64,000 nucleotides of DNA, from the NCBI RefSeq assembly GCF_000550805.1, contig NZ_CP004353.1:620001-684000 (forward strand), in the 5' to 3' direction. The notes under the pieces were generated by a model, which ran no database searches, was not told the DNA's origin, and was given only the letters and a program-made list of their open reading frames with translations. Source of the DNA: Corynebacterium vitaeruminis DSM 20294. Its GTDB lineage: Bacteria > Actinomycetota > Actinomycetes > Mycobacteriales > Mycobacteriaceae. This document shows positions 36,129 through 45,700 of the stretch, piece by piece (the stretch's first letter is position 1; the number at the start of each line of letters is the position of its first letter). The position numbers and the translations under genes are program-made.

Positions 36129-37441
36129 CAGCAGGCGCCGTCCAGCATGGCCGCCCACTTGGTCTCGAAGCCGGGGAGGGTCTTCGCCGTGGTCTGGATG
36201 TTTTCCACCTCCACGCCGGGGACCTTCAGGCCGATGATGGCGCCGGCGGTGGCCATGCGGTGGTCGGCGTAGGAGTGCCACTGGCCCCCGTGGAGGGTTG
36301 CGGGTTCGATCCGAAGGCCGTCGGAAAGCTCAATGCACGTGCCGCCGATGCCGGTGATCTCGGCGCAGAGGGCGGCGAGGCGATCGGTCTCGTGCCCGCG
36401 CAGGTGCGCGATGCCCGTGATCTCCGACGGGGTGGATGCGAGCGCGGCCAGGGCGGCGACGGTGGGGGCGAGCTCGCCGATGTCGGACATGTCGATGATG
36501 ATGCCCTTCAGCCTGCCGCTCGCCGGGCCCTCGACGATGAGGTCGTGGGTGGCGCCGCGCGCGGACAGCTCGACGGTGCAGCCCATGCGCGCGAGGATGT
36601 CACGGATGACGTCGCCCGGCTGGGTGGTCTGGATCGGCCAGTTCGGGATGGTGACGCGCCCGCCGGTGACGGCCGCGGCGGCGAGGAACGGGGTGGCGTT
36701 GGACAGGTCCGGCTCGACGAACCACGTGCGGCCGCGCACCTCGCCGGGGCGCACCTTCCACTGGTTTTCCACGGAGGTGTCCACGGTGATGCCCGCCTGG
36801 CGCAGCATCTGCACGGTCATCTCGATGTGCGGCATGCTCGGCAGCCTGCCGCCGGAGTGCTTGAGCGTGATGCCCTTGGCGTAGCGCGGCGCGGACAGCA
36901 GCAGGCCGGAGACGAACTGGGAGGAGCCGGAGGCGTCGATCTCGACCACGCCGCCCTCCGGGCGGCCGTCGCCGTCGACCTCGAAGGGCAGCGCGTTGCC
37001 CTTGACCTTGACCCCCGCCGCGCGCAGGCCCTCGAGGATCTGACCCATCGGGCGCTTGCGGGCCTGCAGGTCGCCGTCGAAGAAGACCGAGCCCTCCACC
37101 AGCGCGGCCACCGGGGGTACGAACCGCATGACCGTGCCCGCCAGGCCGCAGTCGACCACGCCGCCGTGCAGCTCGGACGGCTCCACGCGGATGGTGATGG
37201 AGTCGGTGCCGTGGGTGGTGGAGTCCTCGTAGAAGATGACGCCGAGCGCCTGGAGGGCCTTCATCATGAGGTCAGTGTCGCGCGAGCGCAGCGCACCCTC
37301 GATGGTCGACGGCGTGGAGGCGATGGCGGCCAGAACGTAGGCGCGGTTGGTGATCGACTTGGACCCGGGGATCTGGACAGTTGCCACCACCGGCCCGCTG
37401 ACGGTAGGTGCCTTCCACAATGCTGCGCTCTGGTTGCTCAT
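36128..37441 (-). CDS. aroA: 3-phosphoshikimate 1-carboxyvinyltransferase (EPSP synthase)
   Basis: A 437-residue, two-domain enzyme of the shikimate pathway joining shikimate-3-phosphate and PEP. Visible features: [18 protein letters not shown] near residue 25 (phosphate binding), [18 protein letters not shown] near 102, and [18 protein letters not shown] near 410. Its ATG is only 18 bp from the divergent ATG of the SRAP gene; a TATTAT hexamer 7 nt before the start indicates leaderless mRNA. It is followed directly by rsgA. Confidence 0.94.
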   Translation of the reverse strand: MSNQSAALWKAPTVSGPVVATVQIPGSKSITNRAYVLAAIASTPSTIEGALRSRDTDLMMKALQALGVIFYEDSTTHGTDSITIRVEPSELHGGVVDCGLAGTVMRFVPPVAALVEGSVFFDGDLQARKRPMGQILEGLRAAGVKVKGNALPFEVDGDGRPEGGVVEIDASGSSQFVSGLLLSAPRYAKGITLKHSGGRLPSMPHIEMTVQMLRQAGITVDTSVENQWKVRPGEVRGRTWFVEPDLSNATPFLAAAAVTGGRVTIPNWPIQTTQPGDVIRDILARMGCTVELSARGATHDLIVEGPASGRLKGIIIDMSDIGELAPTVAALAALASTPSEITGIAHLRGHETDRLAALCAEITGIGGTCIELSDGLRIEPATLHGGQWHSYADHRMATAGAIIGLKVPGVEVENIQTTAKTLPGFETKWAAMLDGAC

Positions 37442-37459
37442 GTACTACATAATAGAGGC
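37442..37459. promoter_or_regulatory. Bidirectional promoter with overlapping -10 elements
   Basis: The 18 bp between the two start codons hold TATTAT for aroA (minus, 37454-37449, 7 nt spacer) and CATAAT for the SRAP gene (plus, 37448-37453, 6 nt spacer). The hexamers overlap by 5 bp on opposite strands, so the same AT-rich element can launch both leaderless transcripts. -35 regions would lie in the coding sequence of the opposing gene. Confidence 0.6.
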
Positions 37460-38140
37460 ATGTGCGGCAGATTCGTATTGTTCAGCTCCGAGGCCACCCT
37501 CCTCAAAGTCCCCGGATTTTCCGAGGTCCACGCACCCGCGGGCCTGCCTCCCGCGCGCTACAACATCGCGCCCACCCAGATCATCCCGATCCTGCGCCCC
37601 GGCTCCTCGCCGAAGGAGGCCACCATCGAGCCGGCCCGCTGGGGGCTGCTGCCGCACTGGAAGAAGGACGAGTCCGGCCCGCCGCTGTTCAACGCCCGTT
37701 GCGAGACCGTGACCTCCAAGCCGAGCTTCCGGGACGCCTTCAAGCACGGCCGCTGCCTCATCCCCATGGACGGCTACTACGAGTGGCACGTGGACGAGCC
37801 CGCGGGCAAGGGCACGAAGCCCACCAAGACCCCGCAGTGGATCACCACCGGCGAGGTCGTCTGGGTCGCGGGGCTGTGGGCCACCGGCCTCGACCGCCTG
37901 TCCGCCACCATGATCACCACCGCATCCCGCCCGCCCCTTGACTGGGTGCACGACCGCATGCCGCGCTTTTTGCTTGCCGACGAATACGCTACGTGGCTTT
38001 TCGGCACGCCCGAGGAGGCGGCCGAGCTCCTGCACCCGGCCCCCGACGAGCTGATCTCGAGGTTTACCGTGCGGCCCGCGGATCGGGCTGTGGGCAGCGT
38101 GCGCAACGACTACCCCGAGCTCATCGCGGAGCAGGCGTAG
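37460..38140 (+). CDS. SRAP-domain (YedK/HMCES-type) abasic-site DNA-protein crosslink protein
   Basis: A 226-residue protein with the full SRAP signature: Cys2 (becoming the N-terminal nucleophile after Met removal, MCGRF), Asn35 in RYNIAPTQ, the RCLIPMDGYYEWH loop with the glutamate, and the histidine in VHDRMP. SRAP proteins form a thiazolidine crosslink with abasic sites in single-stranded DNA and shield them. The start codon lies 6 nt after a -10 hexamer, indicating leaderless mRNA. Its pairing with aroA is conserved (Rv3226c). It ends 3 bp before the YbaK gene on the other strand. Confidence 0.92.
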   Translation: MCGRFVLFSSEATLLKVPGFSEVHAPAGLPPARYNIAPTQIIPILRPGSSPKEATIEPARWGLLPHWKKDESGPPLFNARCETVTSKPSFRDAFKHGRCLIPMDGYYEWHVDEPAGKGTKPTKTPQWITTGEVVWVAGLWATGLDRLSATMITTASRPPLDWVHDRMPRFLLADEYATWLFGTPEEAAELLHPAPDELISRFTVRPADRAVGSVRNDYPELIAEQA

Positions 38141-38142
38141 AA

Positions 38143-38649
38143 CTACTCGGCGAGCAGGTCGGCGAACGACCCGCCCACGACCGAGACGAGGTCGTCGGGG
38201 GAAAGCTCCACGTCGAGCCCGCGGCGCCCGCCGGAGACGAAGATGGTCTCCCACAGGATCGCGGTCTCGTCGACGACGGTGGGCAGCGGGTTCTTCTGCC
38301 CGATCGGCGAGATGCCGCCGGGGATGTAGCCGGAGGACTTCGCGGCGTCGTGCTGGTCGGCCATCGTGGCCTTGGATGCGCCGAAGGCGGCCGCGGCCTT
38401 CTTCAGGCTCAGCTGGCTGGTCACCGGCAGGCAGCACACTGCCAGCTCCCGCTTGGGGCCCTTGCCCGCGGTGAGGTCGATGACCAGCGTCTTGAAGATG
38501 CGGTCGGCCTCCACGTCGAGCGCCGCCGCGGCCTGGTCGCCGAAGTGGTCGGTGCCGCCCTCGAAGGTGCTCACGGTGTGGGCGATGCCCGCCTCCTCCA
38601 GGACCTTGAGCGCTGGGGTGGCGGCATGCGGCTGCTTCTTCTTGCTCAT
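38143..38649 (-). CDS. ybaK: Cys-tRNA(Pro)/Cys-tRNA(Cys) deacylase, YbaK type
   Basis: A 168-residue aminoacyl-tRNA editing protein. The YbaK pattern includes RIFKTLVIDLTAGKGPKRELAVCCLPV, the lysine-containing LSLKKAAAAFGASKATMA and the substrate loop SSGYIPGGISPIGQKNPLPTVVDETA. It hydrolyses Cys mischarged on tRNA-Pro, keeping proline codons faithful. It is convergent with the SRAP gene; the gap is only 2 bp. Confidence 0.9.
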   Translation of the reverse strand: MSKKKQPHAATPALKVLEEAGIAHTVSTFEGGTDHFGDQAAAALDVEADRIFKTLVIDLTAGKGPKRELAVCCLPVTSQLSLKKAAAAFGASKATMADQHDAAKSSGYIPGGISPIGQKNPLPTVVDETAILWETIFVSGGRRGLDVELSPDDLVSVVGGSFADLLAE

Positions 38650-38730
38650 AGATACATGCTTACACCGCGCGGCGGTCGTGGCGGGAATCGCGCAGATGCC
38701 ACGTAAGATGGTGGGGTAGTGCCCCGGGGC

Positions 38731-38740
38731 GTCGAAAAGC
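38731..38740 (+). repeat. Dispersed motif variant (GTCGAAAAGC) within a hairpin
   Basis: GGGGCGTCGAAAAGCCCCG, where GGGGC and GCCCC form a stem with the motif in the loop, about 60 bp upstream of sigH. Confidence 0.45.
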
Positions 38741-38791
38741 CCCGCGCGGGCACGCCCTACGCCCTGAAGTCAAAGAAAAGAGTCCTGACCA

Positions 38792-39424
38792 TTGGCATCG
38801 AAAACTCCGCCCGCGCCCGGGTCCGCCCTGGGCAAGCGGTTTGAGGAAGAAGCCCTTCCGCTCCTGGACCAGCTCTACGGCGGCGCGCTGCGCATGACCC
38901 GCAACCCCGCCGACGCCGAGGACCTGGTCCAGGAGACCTACGTCAAGGCGTTCCAGGCCTTCGACTCCTTCAAGGAGGGAACCAACCTCAAGGCGTGGCT
39001 GTACCGCATCATGACCAACGCGTACATCAACACCTACCGCAAAAAGCAGCGCCAGCCGTACCAGTCCTCCACCGAGGACGTCACCGACTACCAGCTGCTG
39101 GAGACCTCCTCGCACGAGTCCACCGGCCTTGAATCCGCTGAGGTCGAGGCGTTGAAGAACCTCCCGGACAAGAAGATCGCGGATGCGATGAACGCGCTGT
39201 CCGACGACTACCGCATGGTGGTCTACTACGCCGACGTCGAGGGCCTTCCCTACAAGGAGATCGCCGAGATCATGGGCACGCCCCTGGGAACTGTCATGTC
39301 ACGCCTGCATCGTGGAAGAAAACAGCTGCGTGATGCGTTGAAGGACGTAGCCCACGAACACGGCATCGGGCTCGACGCGGCGGCGCCGAAGAAGAAAGCG
39401 GAGAAAGCGAGCACTCATGAGTAA
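38792..39424 (+). CDS. sigH: ECF sigma factor SigH
   Basis: A 210-residue extracytoplasmic-function sigma factor starting at TTG (38792). Region 2 is [44 protein letters not shown] (-10 recognition) and region 4 is [29 protein letters not shown] (-35 recognition). SigH controls disulfide and heat stress, thioredoxin system and other regulators in Corynebacteriales. Its stop overlaps the start of the RshA gene by 8 nt, so the two are made together. Confidence 0.93.
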   Translation: MASKTPPAPGSALGKRFEEEALPLLDQLYGGALRMTRNPADAEDLVQETYVKAFQAFDSFKEGTNLKAWLYRIMTNAYINTYRKKQRQPYQSSTEDVTDYQLLETSSHESTGLESAEVEALKNLPDKKIADAMNALSDDYRMVVYYADVEGLPYKEIAEIMGTPLGTVMSRLHRGRKQLRDALKDVAHEHGIGLDAAAPKKKAEKASTHE

Positions 39425-39689
39425 CGACGGAGCAAAAAAGTGCGGCTGCAACTGCGAAGAGCTGCACCTGCAGATGTACGCGCTCCTCGACCGCGAGCTC
39501 ACCCCCGACGAGTGCGCGCGGCTTGAGCGCCACCTCGAGACCTGCCCCGAGTGCCGCGCCCGCTTCGAGGCCGAGGCCGACCTGCGCAAACTCCTGCGCA
39601 AGTGCTGCTGCGGCCCAGCTCCCAAGACGCTGCGGGAGAAAATCACCTATTCCATCCGCGTGGAGCGGTTTACCATCACCGAGCGCTAG
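39417..39689 (+). CDS. rshA: Anti-sigma factor RshA, zinc-binding (ZAS family)
   Basis: A 90-residue protein with the ZAS signature His39-x3-Cys43-x2-Cys46 (RHLETCPEC). Extra cysteines occur in the N-terminus (CGCNC) and near the C-terminus (KCCCG). Zn-bound RshA sequesters SigH; oxidation of the Cys pair releases it. The start at ATG 39417 overlaps sigH by 8 nt, so translation is coupled. Confidence 0.93.
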   Translation: MSNDGAKKCGCNCEELHLQMYALLDRELTPDECARLERHLETCPECRARFEAEADLRKLLRKCCCGPAPKTLREKITYSIRVERFTITER

Positions 39690-39698
39690 TCGCTTTTC

Positions 39699-39708
39699 GC
39701 TTATCGAC
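39699..39708 (-). repeat. Dispersed motif copy (GTCGATAAGC on minus strand)
   Basis: GGCGTCGATAAGCGAAAAGC on the minus strand, directly beside the terminator of the rshA operon (39714-39763). Confidence 0.7.
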
Positions 39709-39713
39709 GCCAA

Positions 39714-39763
39714 GGCTGGCCGGACGACACCCCGTTGAAGGTGCGTCCGGCCAGCCCTTTTTT
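39714..39763. terminator. Terminator between rshA and fas (convergent)
   Basis: GGCTGGCCGGACG (39714-39726) pairs with the complement (39744-39756) around a 17-nt loop, and a run of six T follows on the plus strand. It serves rshA directly and probably fas from the other side. Confidence 0.85.
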
Positions 39764-39768
39764 ACCTG

Positions 39769-42700
39769 CTAGGCGCCGGGGTAGAACCCGTCGCTTCCCA
39801 GCCGCGAGGCGTCGGAAAGCAGCATGGCAATCTCGGCGGCCTCCGTATCCTGCTCGGGCAGGCGGCGGTGCTCGGGCAGCTCGAACAACGGCGCGCGGCC
39901 GAGCATGCCCTTCTCCACGCGGGCGCGGCCCTCGTTGAGGCGGCGGGTCGCCTGCTCGCGCCAGGCCTCGCCCGCGACCTTGGCGAAAACGCCCGGGTGG
40001 GCGAGGACAACGACGGCGGAGACGTGGCCGAAGCCGAGCGAGGTGAGCACGCCCGCCTTGACCTGGCCGACCTCGAACGGCGACTTCAGCCACACCAGCG
40101 GGCCGGACTTGGCCTCGAGCTCGCGGTCGACGTTGTCGAGGCTGACGTTGCCGGGTAGGCGACCGTGGGCGAAGATGTCCACGAGCCCGCCCATCTGGAA
40201 CAGAGCGGCGCCGCCCTTCGCGTGGCCGGTGAGCGACTTCTGCGAGACCACGAACAGCGGGTTGTCGGCGCTGCGGCCCAGGTGCGCCCACAGCCGCGCG
40301 TGCAGTAGCGACTCGTTGGGATCGTTGGCGTTGGTGGAGGTGTCGTGCTTGCTCACCACCTGCACGTCGTCGGGTCTAAGCCCGAGTGCGCGCAGCGAGC
40401 GGGCGAGCGGGGAGTTCTCGCCGCCGCGGGCCGCGCCGAGCGCGCCGAGCCCGGGCGCCGGGATCGAGGTGTGCACGCCGTCGCCGTAGGACTGGGCGTG
40501 GGCGACCACGGCGAGCACAGGCAGCCCCAGCTGTGCTGCGACGCTGCCGCGGGCGAGGATGACCGTGCCGCCGCCCTCGGCCTCGAGGAAGCCGCCGCGC
40601 CGGGTGTCGTTGGCCCGGGAGATGAAGCGGGCGTCGATGCCCTTGTCGAGCATCTCCTGGGTGTCCGCGGTGGCGTTCATGTCGCCGAAGCCCGTCAGCG
40701 ACTCGACCTGGACGTCGTCGATGCCGCCGGCGACCACCACGTCCGACTTGCCCAGCTTGATCTTGTCCACGGCCTCCTCGACGGAGACCGCCGCGGTGGC
40801 GCACGCGGCGACCGGGTGGATCATCTGGCCGTACCCTCCGATGTAGGACTGCATGACGTGCGCGGCGACGACGTTCGGCAGCGCCTCCTGGAGGATGTCG
40901 CTCGGGCGATCCTCGCCGATGAAGCGGCTGACGAACACCTTGTGCAGCGACTCCATGCCGCCGATGCCGGTGCCCTGCGTGGAGGAGATCGCGCCGGGGT
41001 GCACGGCCTGGAGCAGCTCCGCGGGGCTAAAGCCCGCCGAGAGGAAGGCGTCGACGGCGGTGACCAGGTTCCACGCGGCGATCCGGTCGATGGAGGAGAC
41101 CATGGAGGCGGGGATCCCCCAGCGGGTCGGGTCGAAGTTGTCGGGCATCTGGCCCGCCACGAAGCGGGTGAGCGTGGCCTTGCGCGGCACGCGCGCAGTC
41201 GCGCCCTTCGCCCTGGTCACGGCCCACTCGCCGTCCTCGGCCGGGGCGATGGCGGTGAACTGCGGGTCGGCCTCGAGGTACTCGCGGGCCGCCTGCTCGC
41301 TTGCGACGGTGAAGGTGATCTCCTTGTCGAGGAACACCTCCGAGGCGTCGATGGAGCCCTTGTCGTTGAGGAAGAACTTGTCCGACAGCTCGCGGATGCC
41401 GCAGTGGGCTACGACCTCGTCGCGGAAGCGGTCGTAGATGTCCTCCTCGGCGACCTGGTGGTCGTCGGCGTCGTACCAGCCGGGTACTGGGTCCTCCTTC
41501 CACTGGATGAGCTGCATCATCCACGCGAGCTCGAGCACGCCAGCCGCGCTTAAGTCGACCGAGCCGTCGCGGCGCAGGCCCATCTCGGCCTCGAAGCGGG
41601 TGCGGCCGGAGCCCCAAGAGCTGACCTCGCCGAGGCCGACGATGACGACCATGTCGTCGAGCGACTGCGTGACCTCGCCGGTGTCGATCGCGCCGGGCTG
41701 CTCGCGCAGGACCGGGGTGGGCAGCGCCGGGATGGACACCTGCGGCGCTTCCTCCGGCGCGGGCTCGGCGGGGGACTCGGGGGCCAGGTCCGCCAGGCTC
41801 AGCGGGGTGGTGGCCAGCCCGCCGGTGAAGTCGGCCTCCAGCGGGGAGACCGAGGCGCGCACGCGGGACTCGTGGCTGGCAAGCCCCACGAGCTTGGTGG
41901 CGATGGTGTCCGGGGTGTAGACGGTGATGCCCGCGGCCTGCGCCTTGGGCACGAGCAGGTCGTTGCCGCCCATCAAGTTGGTGCCGGCCACCCAGCCGAT
42001 CTGGGCGTGGGCCAGGGTGATCTTCTCCGGCCAGCCGCTTTCCACGTGCCACTTGTTGATCAGCGCGTCGAAGCCCGCCTTGACCTCGCCGTAGGCGCCG
42101 TCGCCGCCGAAGGTGCCGCGGTTCGGGGAGCCGGGCAGCACGGCGTGGACCGTGGAAGTTAGGTTGAAGCGGGCCGCGGCGGCGATGAGCCGCTCGACGC
42201 TCCACAGTAGAAGGCGCGCCTGGTTTTCCTGCACCGGCCCGGCGTCGGTCATGAGCCCGTGGACCTTCGGCGCGGCGAACGGGAAGACGAGGGTCGGCTC
42301 GAGCGCGGGCTTGAGCACCACGGCCTTGCCGCCCTTGGACTCGACCTGCTCGGTTCCCACCCACTCTGCCAGCGCGTCGGTGTCGCGGTAGCTGGACAGG
42401 TTCGCGGGGATGAGCCACAGCTTCGCGTGCGGGGTGGCGTGCTCGGCGAAGAGAAGCCGCGCGAATTCCTTGCGCGCCTGGTCGATGCGCGAGGCGGTCA
42501 TGATCACGGTCGCGCCCTGCGCCAGCAGCTTTTCGACGAGCGATGCCGCGATCGAGTGGGGCGAGGCGCCGGTCACGATGGCCACGTCCCGGGCCATGGG
42601 CTCGTCGGCCGCACCGCGCGCGGCGTCCGCGATGGCGCGTAGGCGGTCCGCGCGTACCGGGGTGCGCTCGGCCCACCACTCCGCCTGGCCGGCCAGCGTC

Positions 42701-45700
42701 TCGCCGAGGCCGGCGAAGCGCTCGGCGGGCAGGTCGGCCTGGCCGGTGGCCACGCGCGCGAGGAGCTCGCGGCCGGACGCCCACAGGTCGTCGAAGAGCA
42801 CGGCCTTGCGGGGGTCGAAGACCGGGGCGACCAGCCCCAGCCAGTCGGGGCCGAGCTCGGCGTCCATCGCCTCGTAGACGGCCTGGTCATTGTCCTCCTG
42901 GGCGGGTGTGGCCTCGGAAATGCCCAGCTGGGCGAGGATGCCGCGGGCGGTGGTGGCCAGGATCCCCTCCGGGCCGGTGATGGTTTCGGCAAACGCGTCG
43001 AGGGCGGCGCTGTCGACGGTCACCCCGCCCGCACTCGCCGCCCCGGCTGGTGCCAGGGTCGCCCCGTGGGCTGCGGCTACGGCGCCAACGGCGGCGTCGA
43101 TAAGCGACTTGACCTCGGCGACGGACGACGCCGACGCGGGCAGGCTGCCGAGCTCGCCGCCGCGCAGGGACTGCCCCTCGCGGGTGTCCAGGAGGAGCGC
43201 GAGTTCGACGTGCGGCAGCCAGCTCTCCGGGATGCCCCAGGTGGCGGCGTGCTCGCGGACGAAGGCGGGCTTGCGGCCGGAGGCGCCGAGCAGCTGGCGT
43301 AGGCGGGCGGAGATGGCCTCGCCGAGGACGGGGCCGAACGCCTGGTAGGTGGGCGCGGCGGCGGTGACCTTGGCGCGCAGCACCTTCATCTCGGCGTCGG
43401 CGGCACCGTCGATGGCGGCCACGCCCAGCTCGGCGGGCAGGTCCATGAGCAGCTGGTTTCGGCGCGAGGAGACGCCGCCGGTGAGCAGCTCGAGGGTGTC
43501 GGCGTCGCCGATCTGGTCGGTGCGCAGCTTGTTCTCGTAGGCGAACAGCGCGTAGGTGGCCGATGCCGCGTCGAAGGGCAGCTCGGGCAGGGGGCCGCTC
43601 GCCGCCGCTGCGGGGGCGGGAGCCGGTGCCGGGGCCTCGGCGGTAGGTGCCGGCTGAGGCTCGGGTGTCGGTTCCGGCGAAGGCGCGGCGGCCTCCTCGG
43701 CAGGCTCCGGTGCGGGCGCCTCGGGCGCGCTCACCGCGTCCTCGAGCTGGACCTTTTCCTGGTCGCGCTCGACGTTGAGCACCTCGAGCTCGCGGCCTAG
43801 GACCTTCAGGCTGCGCTGAGCCAGGTTGGTCAGCGTCGGGGAGGCGGCGAGCCCCACCTCGACGACGCGGTCGACGCTATCGAAGAGCAGCTCCTGGGTC
43901 TCGATCCAGCGCACCGGGGAGGCGAACTGCCAGCTGAGCAGCTCCACGAGCAGCAGGCGGGCGAGCGCCTCGGGCTCCAAGTCGCCTGCGCGCACGCCGT
44001 CGAGGCGGGTCGAGGGGACCACCTCGCGGATGGAGTCGATGAACTCGTCGGTGAGCGCGAAGGGGCGGGCGACCAGGTTGGGGACGTAGCGCCCCACGAG
44101 GGCGTCTAAGTCGATGTGCTCGGGCAGGAGCTCGTCCAGCTTGGCCGCGAAGGCCTCGACACCGGGGCGCAGGACCGCGGAGTGGAAGGGCACGTCGATG
44201 CCCGGGATCTGCACGAAGGCCTTCGGGTGCGAACAGGCGGTCTTGAGCGCCGCGAGCCCGGCGAGGGTGCCTGCCACAGCGTACTGCTGGCCCGCGATGT
44301 TGTGGTTGACGATCTCAAGGAACTCGCCGCTGTCGGCGGCCACGCGCTCCACGAAGCCCGCGACCTCGGCGGCCTCCAGCCCGATCAGGTTCGGGCGCAG
44401 TGCGGCCAGCCCGTAGTTGGATCGACCCGCCTCGTCGCGCGGGACCAGGTTGTGCATGGCCTGGCCGCGGGCGAAGACGATGTCGATGACGGCCTCGAGG
44501 TCGAAGAGGTTGCCCATGCAGGCCAGCGCGGTGTACTCGCCGAGCGAGTGCCCGGCGAACATCCGCCGCGCGCTGATCGCGTCGGCCTCGCCTAGGCGGG
44601 CGGTCTGCCCGTAGGCGACCACGGCGAGCGCGACCTGCGTGAACTGGGTGAGGTTGAGCACGCCCTTCGGGTGCGCGTAGCGGGTCTGGCCCACGACGAG
44701 CTCGGTGGGGTTCTCGTCGATGACCGACACGATGGAGAACCCGAGGTTCTTGCGGGTGTGCGCGTCGGCGCGCTCCCAGGCGGCGCGCGCCGCGGGGGAG
44801 GCCTGGCGGTCGCCCGCGCCCATGCCCACGGCCTGGATGCCTTGGCCGGGGAAGACGTAGGCGATGGCGGGCTCGGCGAGCAGGGCCTGGCCGCGGGAGA
44901 CCACGGCCCCGTCGATCTTGCAGCTGACCTCGAGCGCGGCCTGAACGCCGACGCGGCCGACACGCTCGACCTGGATGTCGACCGTATCACCCAGGTTCAC
45001 CATGCCGTACATGGAGTAGGTCCAGCCGACCACCTCGCCCGCGCGCCCGGCGAGCTGCTGGGCGGTGGCGGACAGCCACATGCCGTGGACCAGCGGGGCG
45101 GAAAGGCCCACGAGCTGGGCCGCGGCGGTGGAGGTGTGGATCGGGTTGTAGTCGCCGGTGACGGTGGCGAAGGCGGTCATGTCGCGCGGGGCGGTGACCG
45201 TGGCGGAGGCGACGAAGGAGCGCGGGGTGCCCGTCAGCCCCGCGGCGGGCAGGGCGCCGCCGTAGGACGGCGCGGGGACCGGGGCCTCCTTGCCGTGCGC
45301 GCGGCCGCGGATGGCGAAGCGCTCCACGAGTTCTGCCACGACGTCGTCGTCGCGGCGCAGCGCGAGCACAACCGTGACCACGCGCCCCGAGGCGGACTCG
45401 GCGATGGACTCGCAGCGTCCCTCCACGGCGATGGGCAGGCCGTCTGCCAGCGAGGCGAGCGGGGTGTAAAGGTGCAGGACGTGGTCGAGGTGCACCGCGT
45501 TGAGCAGGCCCTCGATGACGGGGAAGCCGTCGGCGAGTCGGCCGGTGCCGAGCGCGGTGTAGATGGCGGGCCAGCACAGGCCGACCAGCGCGTCCGGGGT
45601 CACCTCGTCGGGGTCGCCGCCCGCGACGCCCGCGTGGGTGCGCAGCAGGGATCCCGGCAGGACGATCTCGTCGCTGACGGTGCCGTCGTGGTCCACGCGC

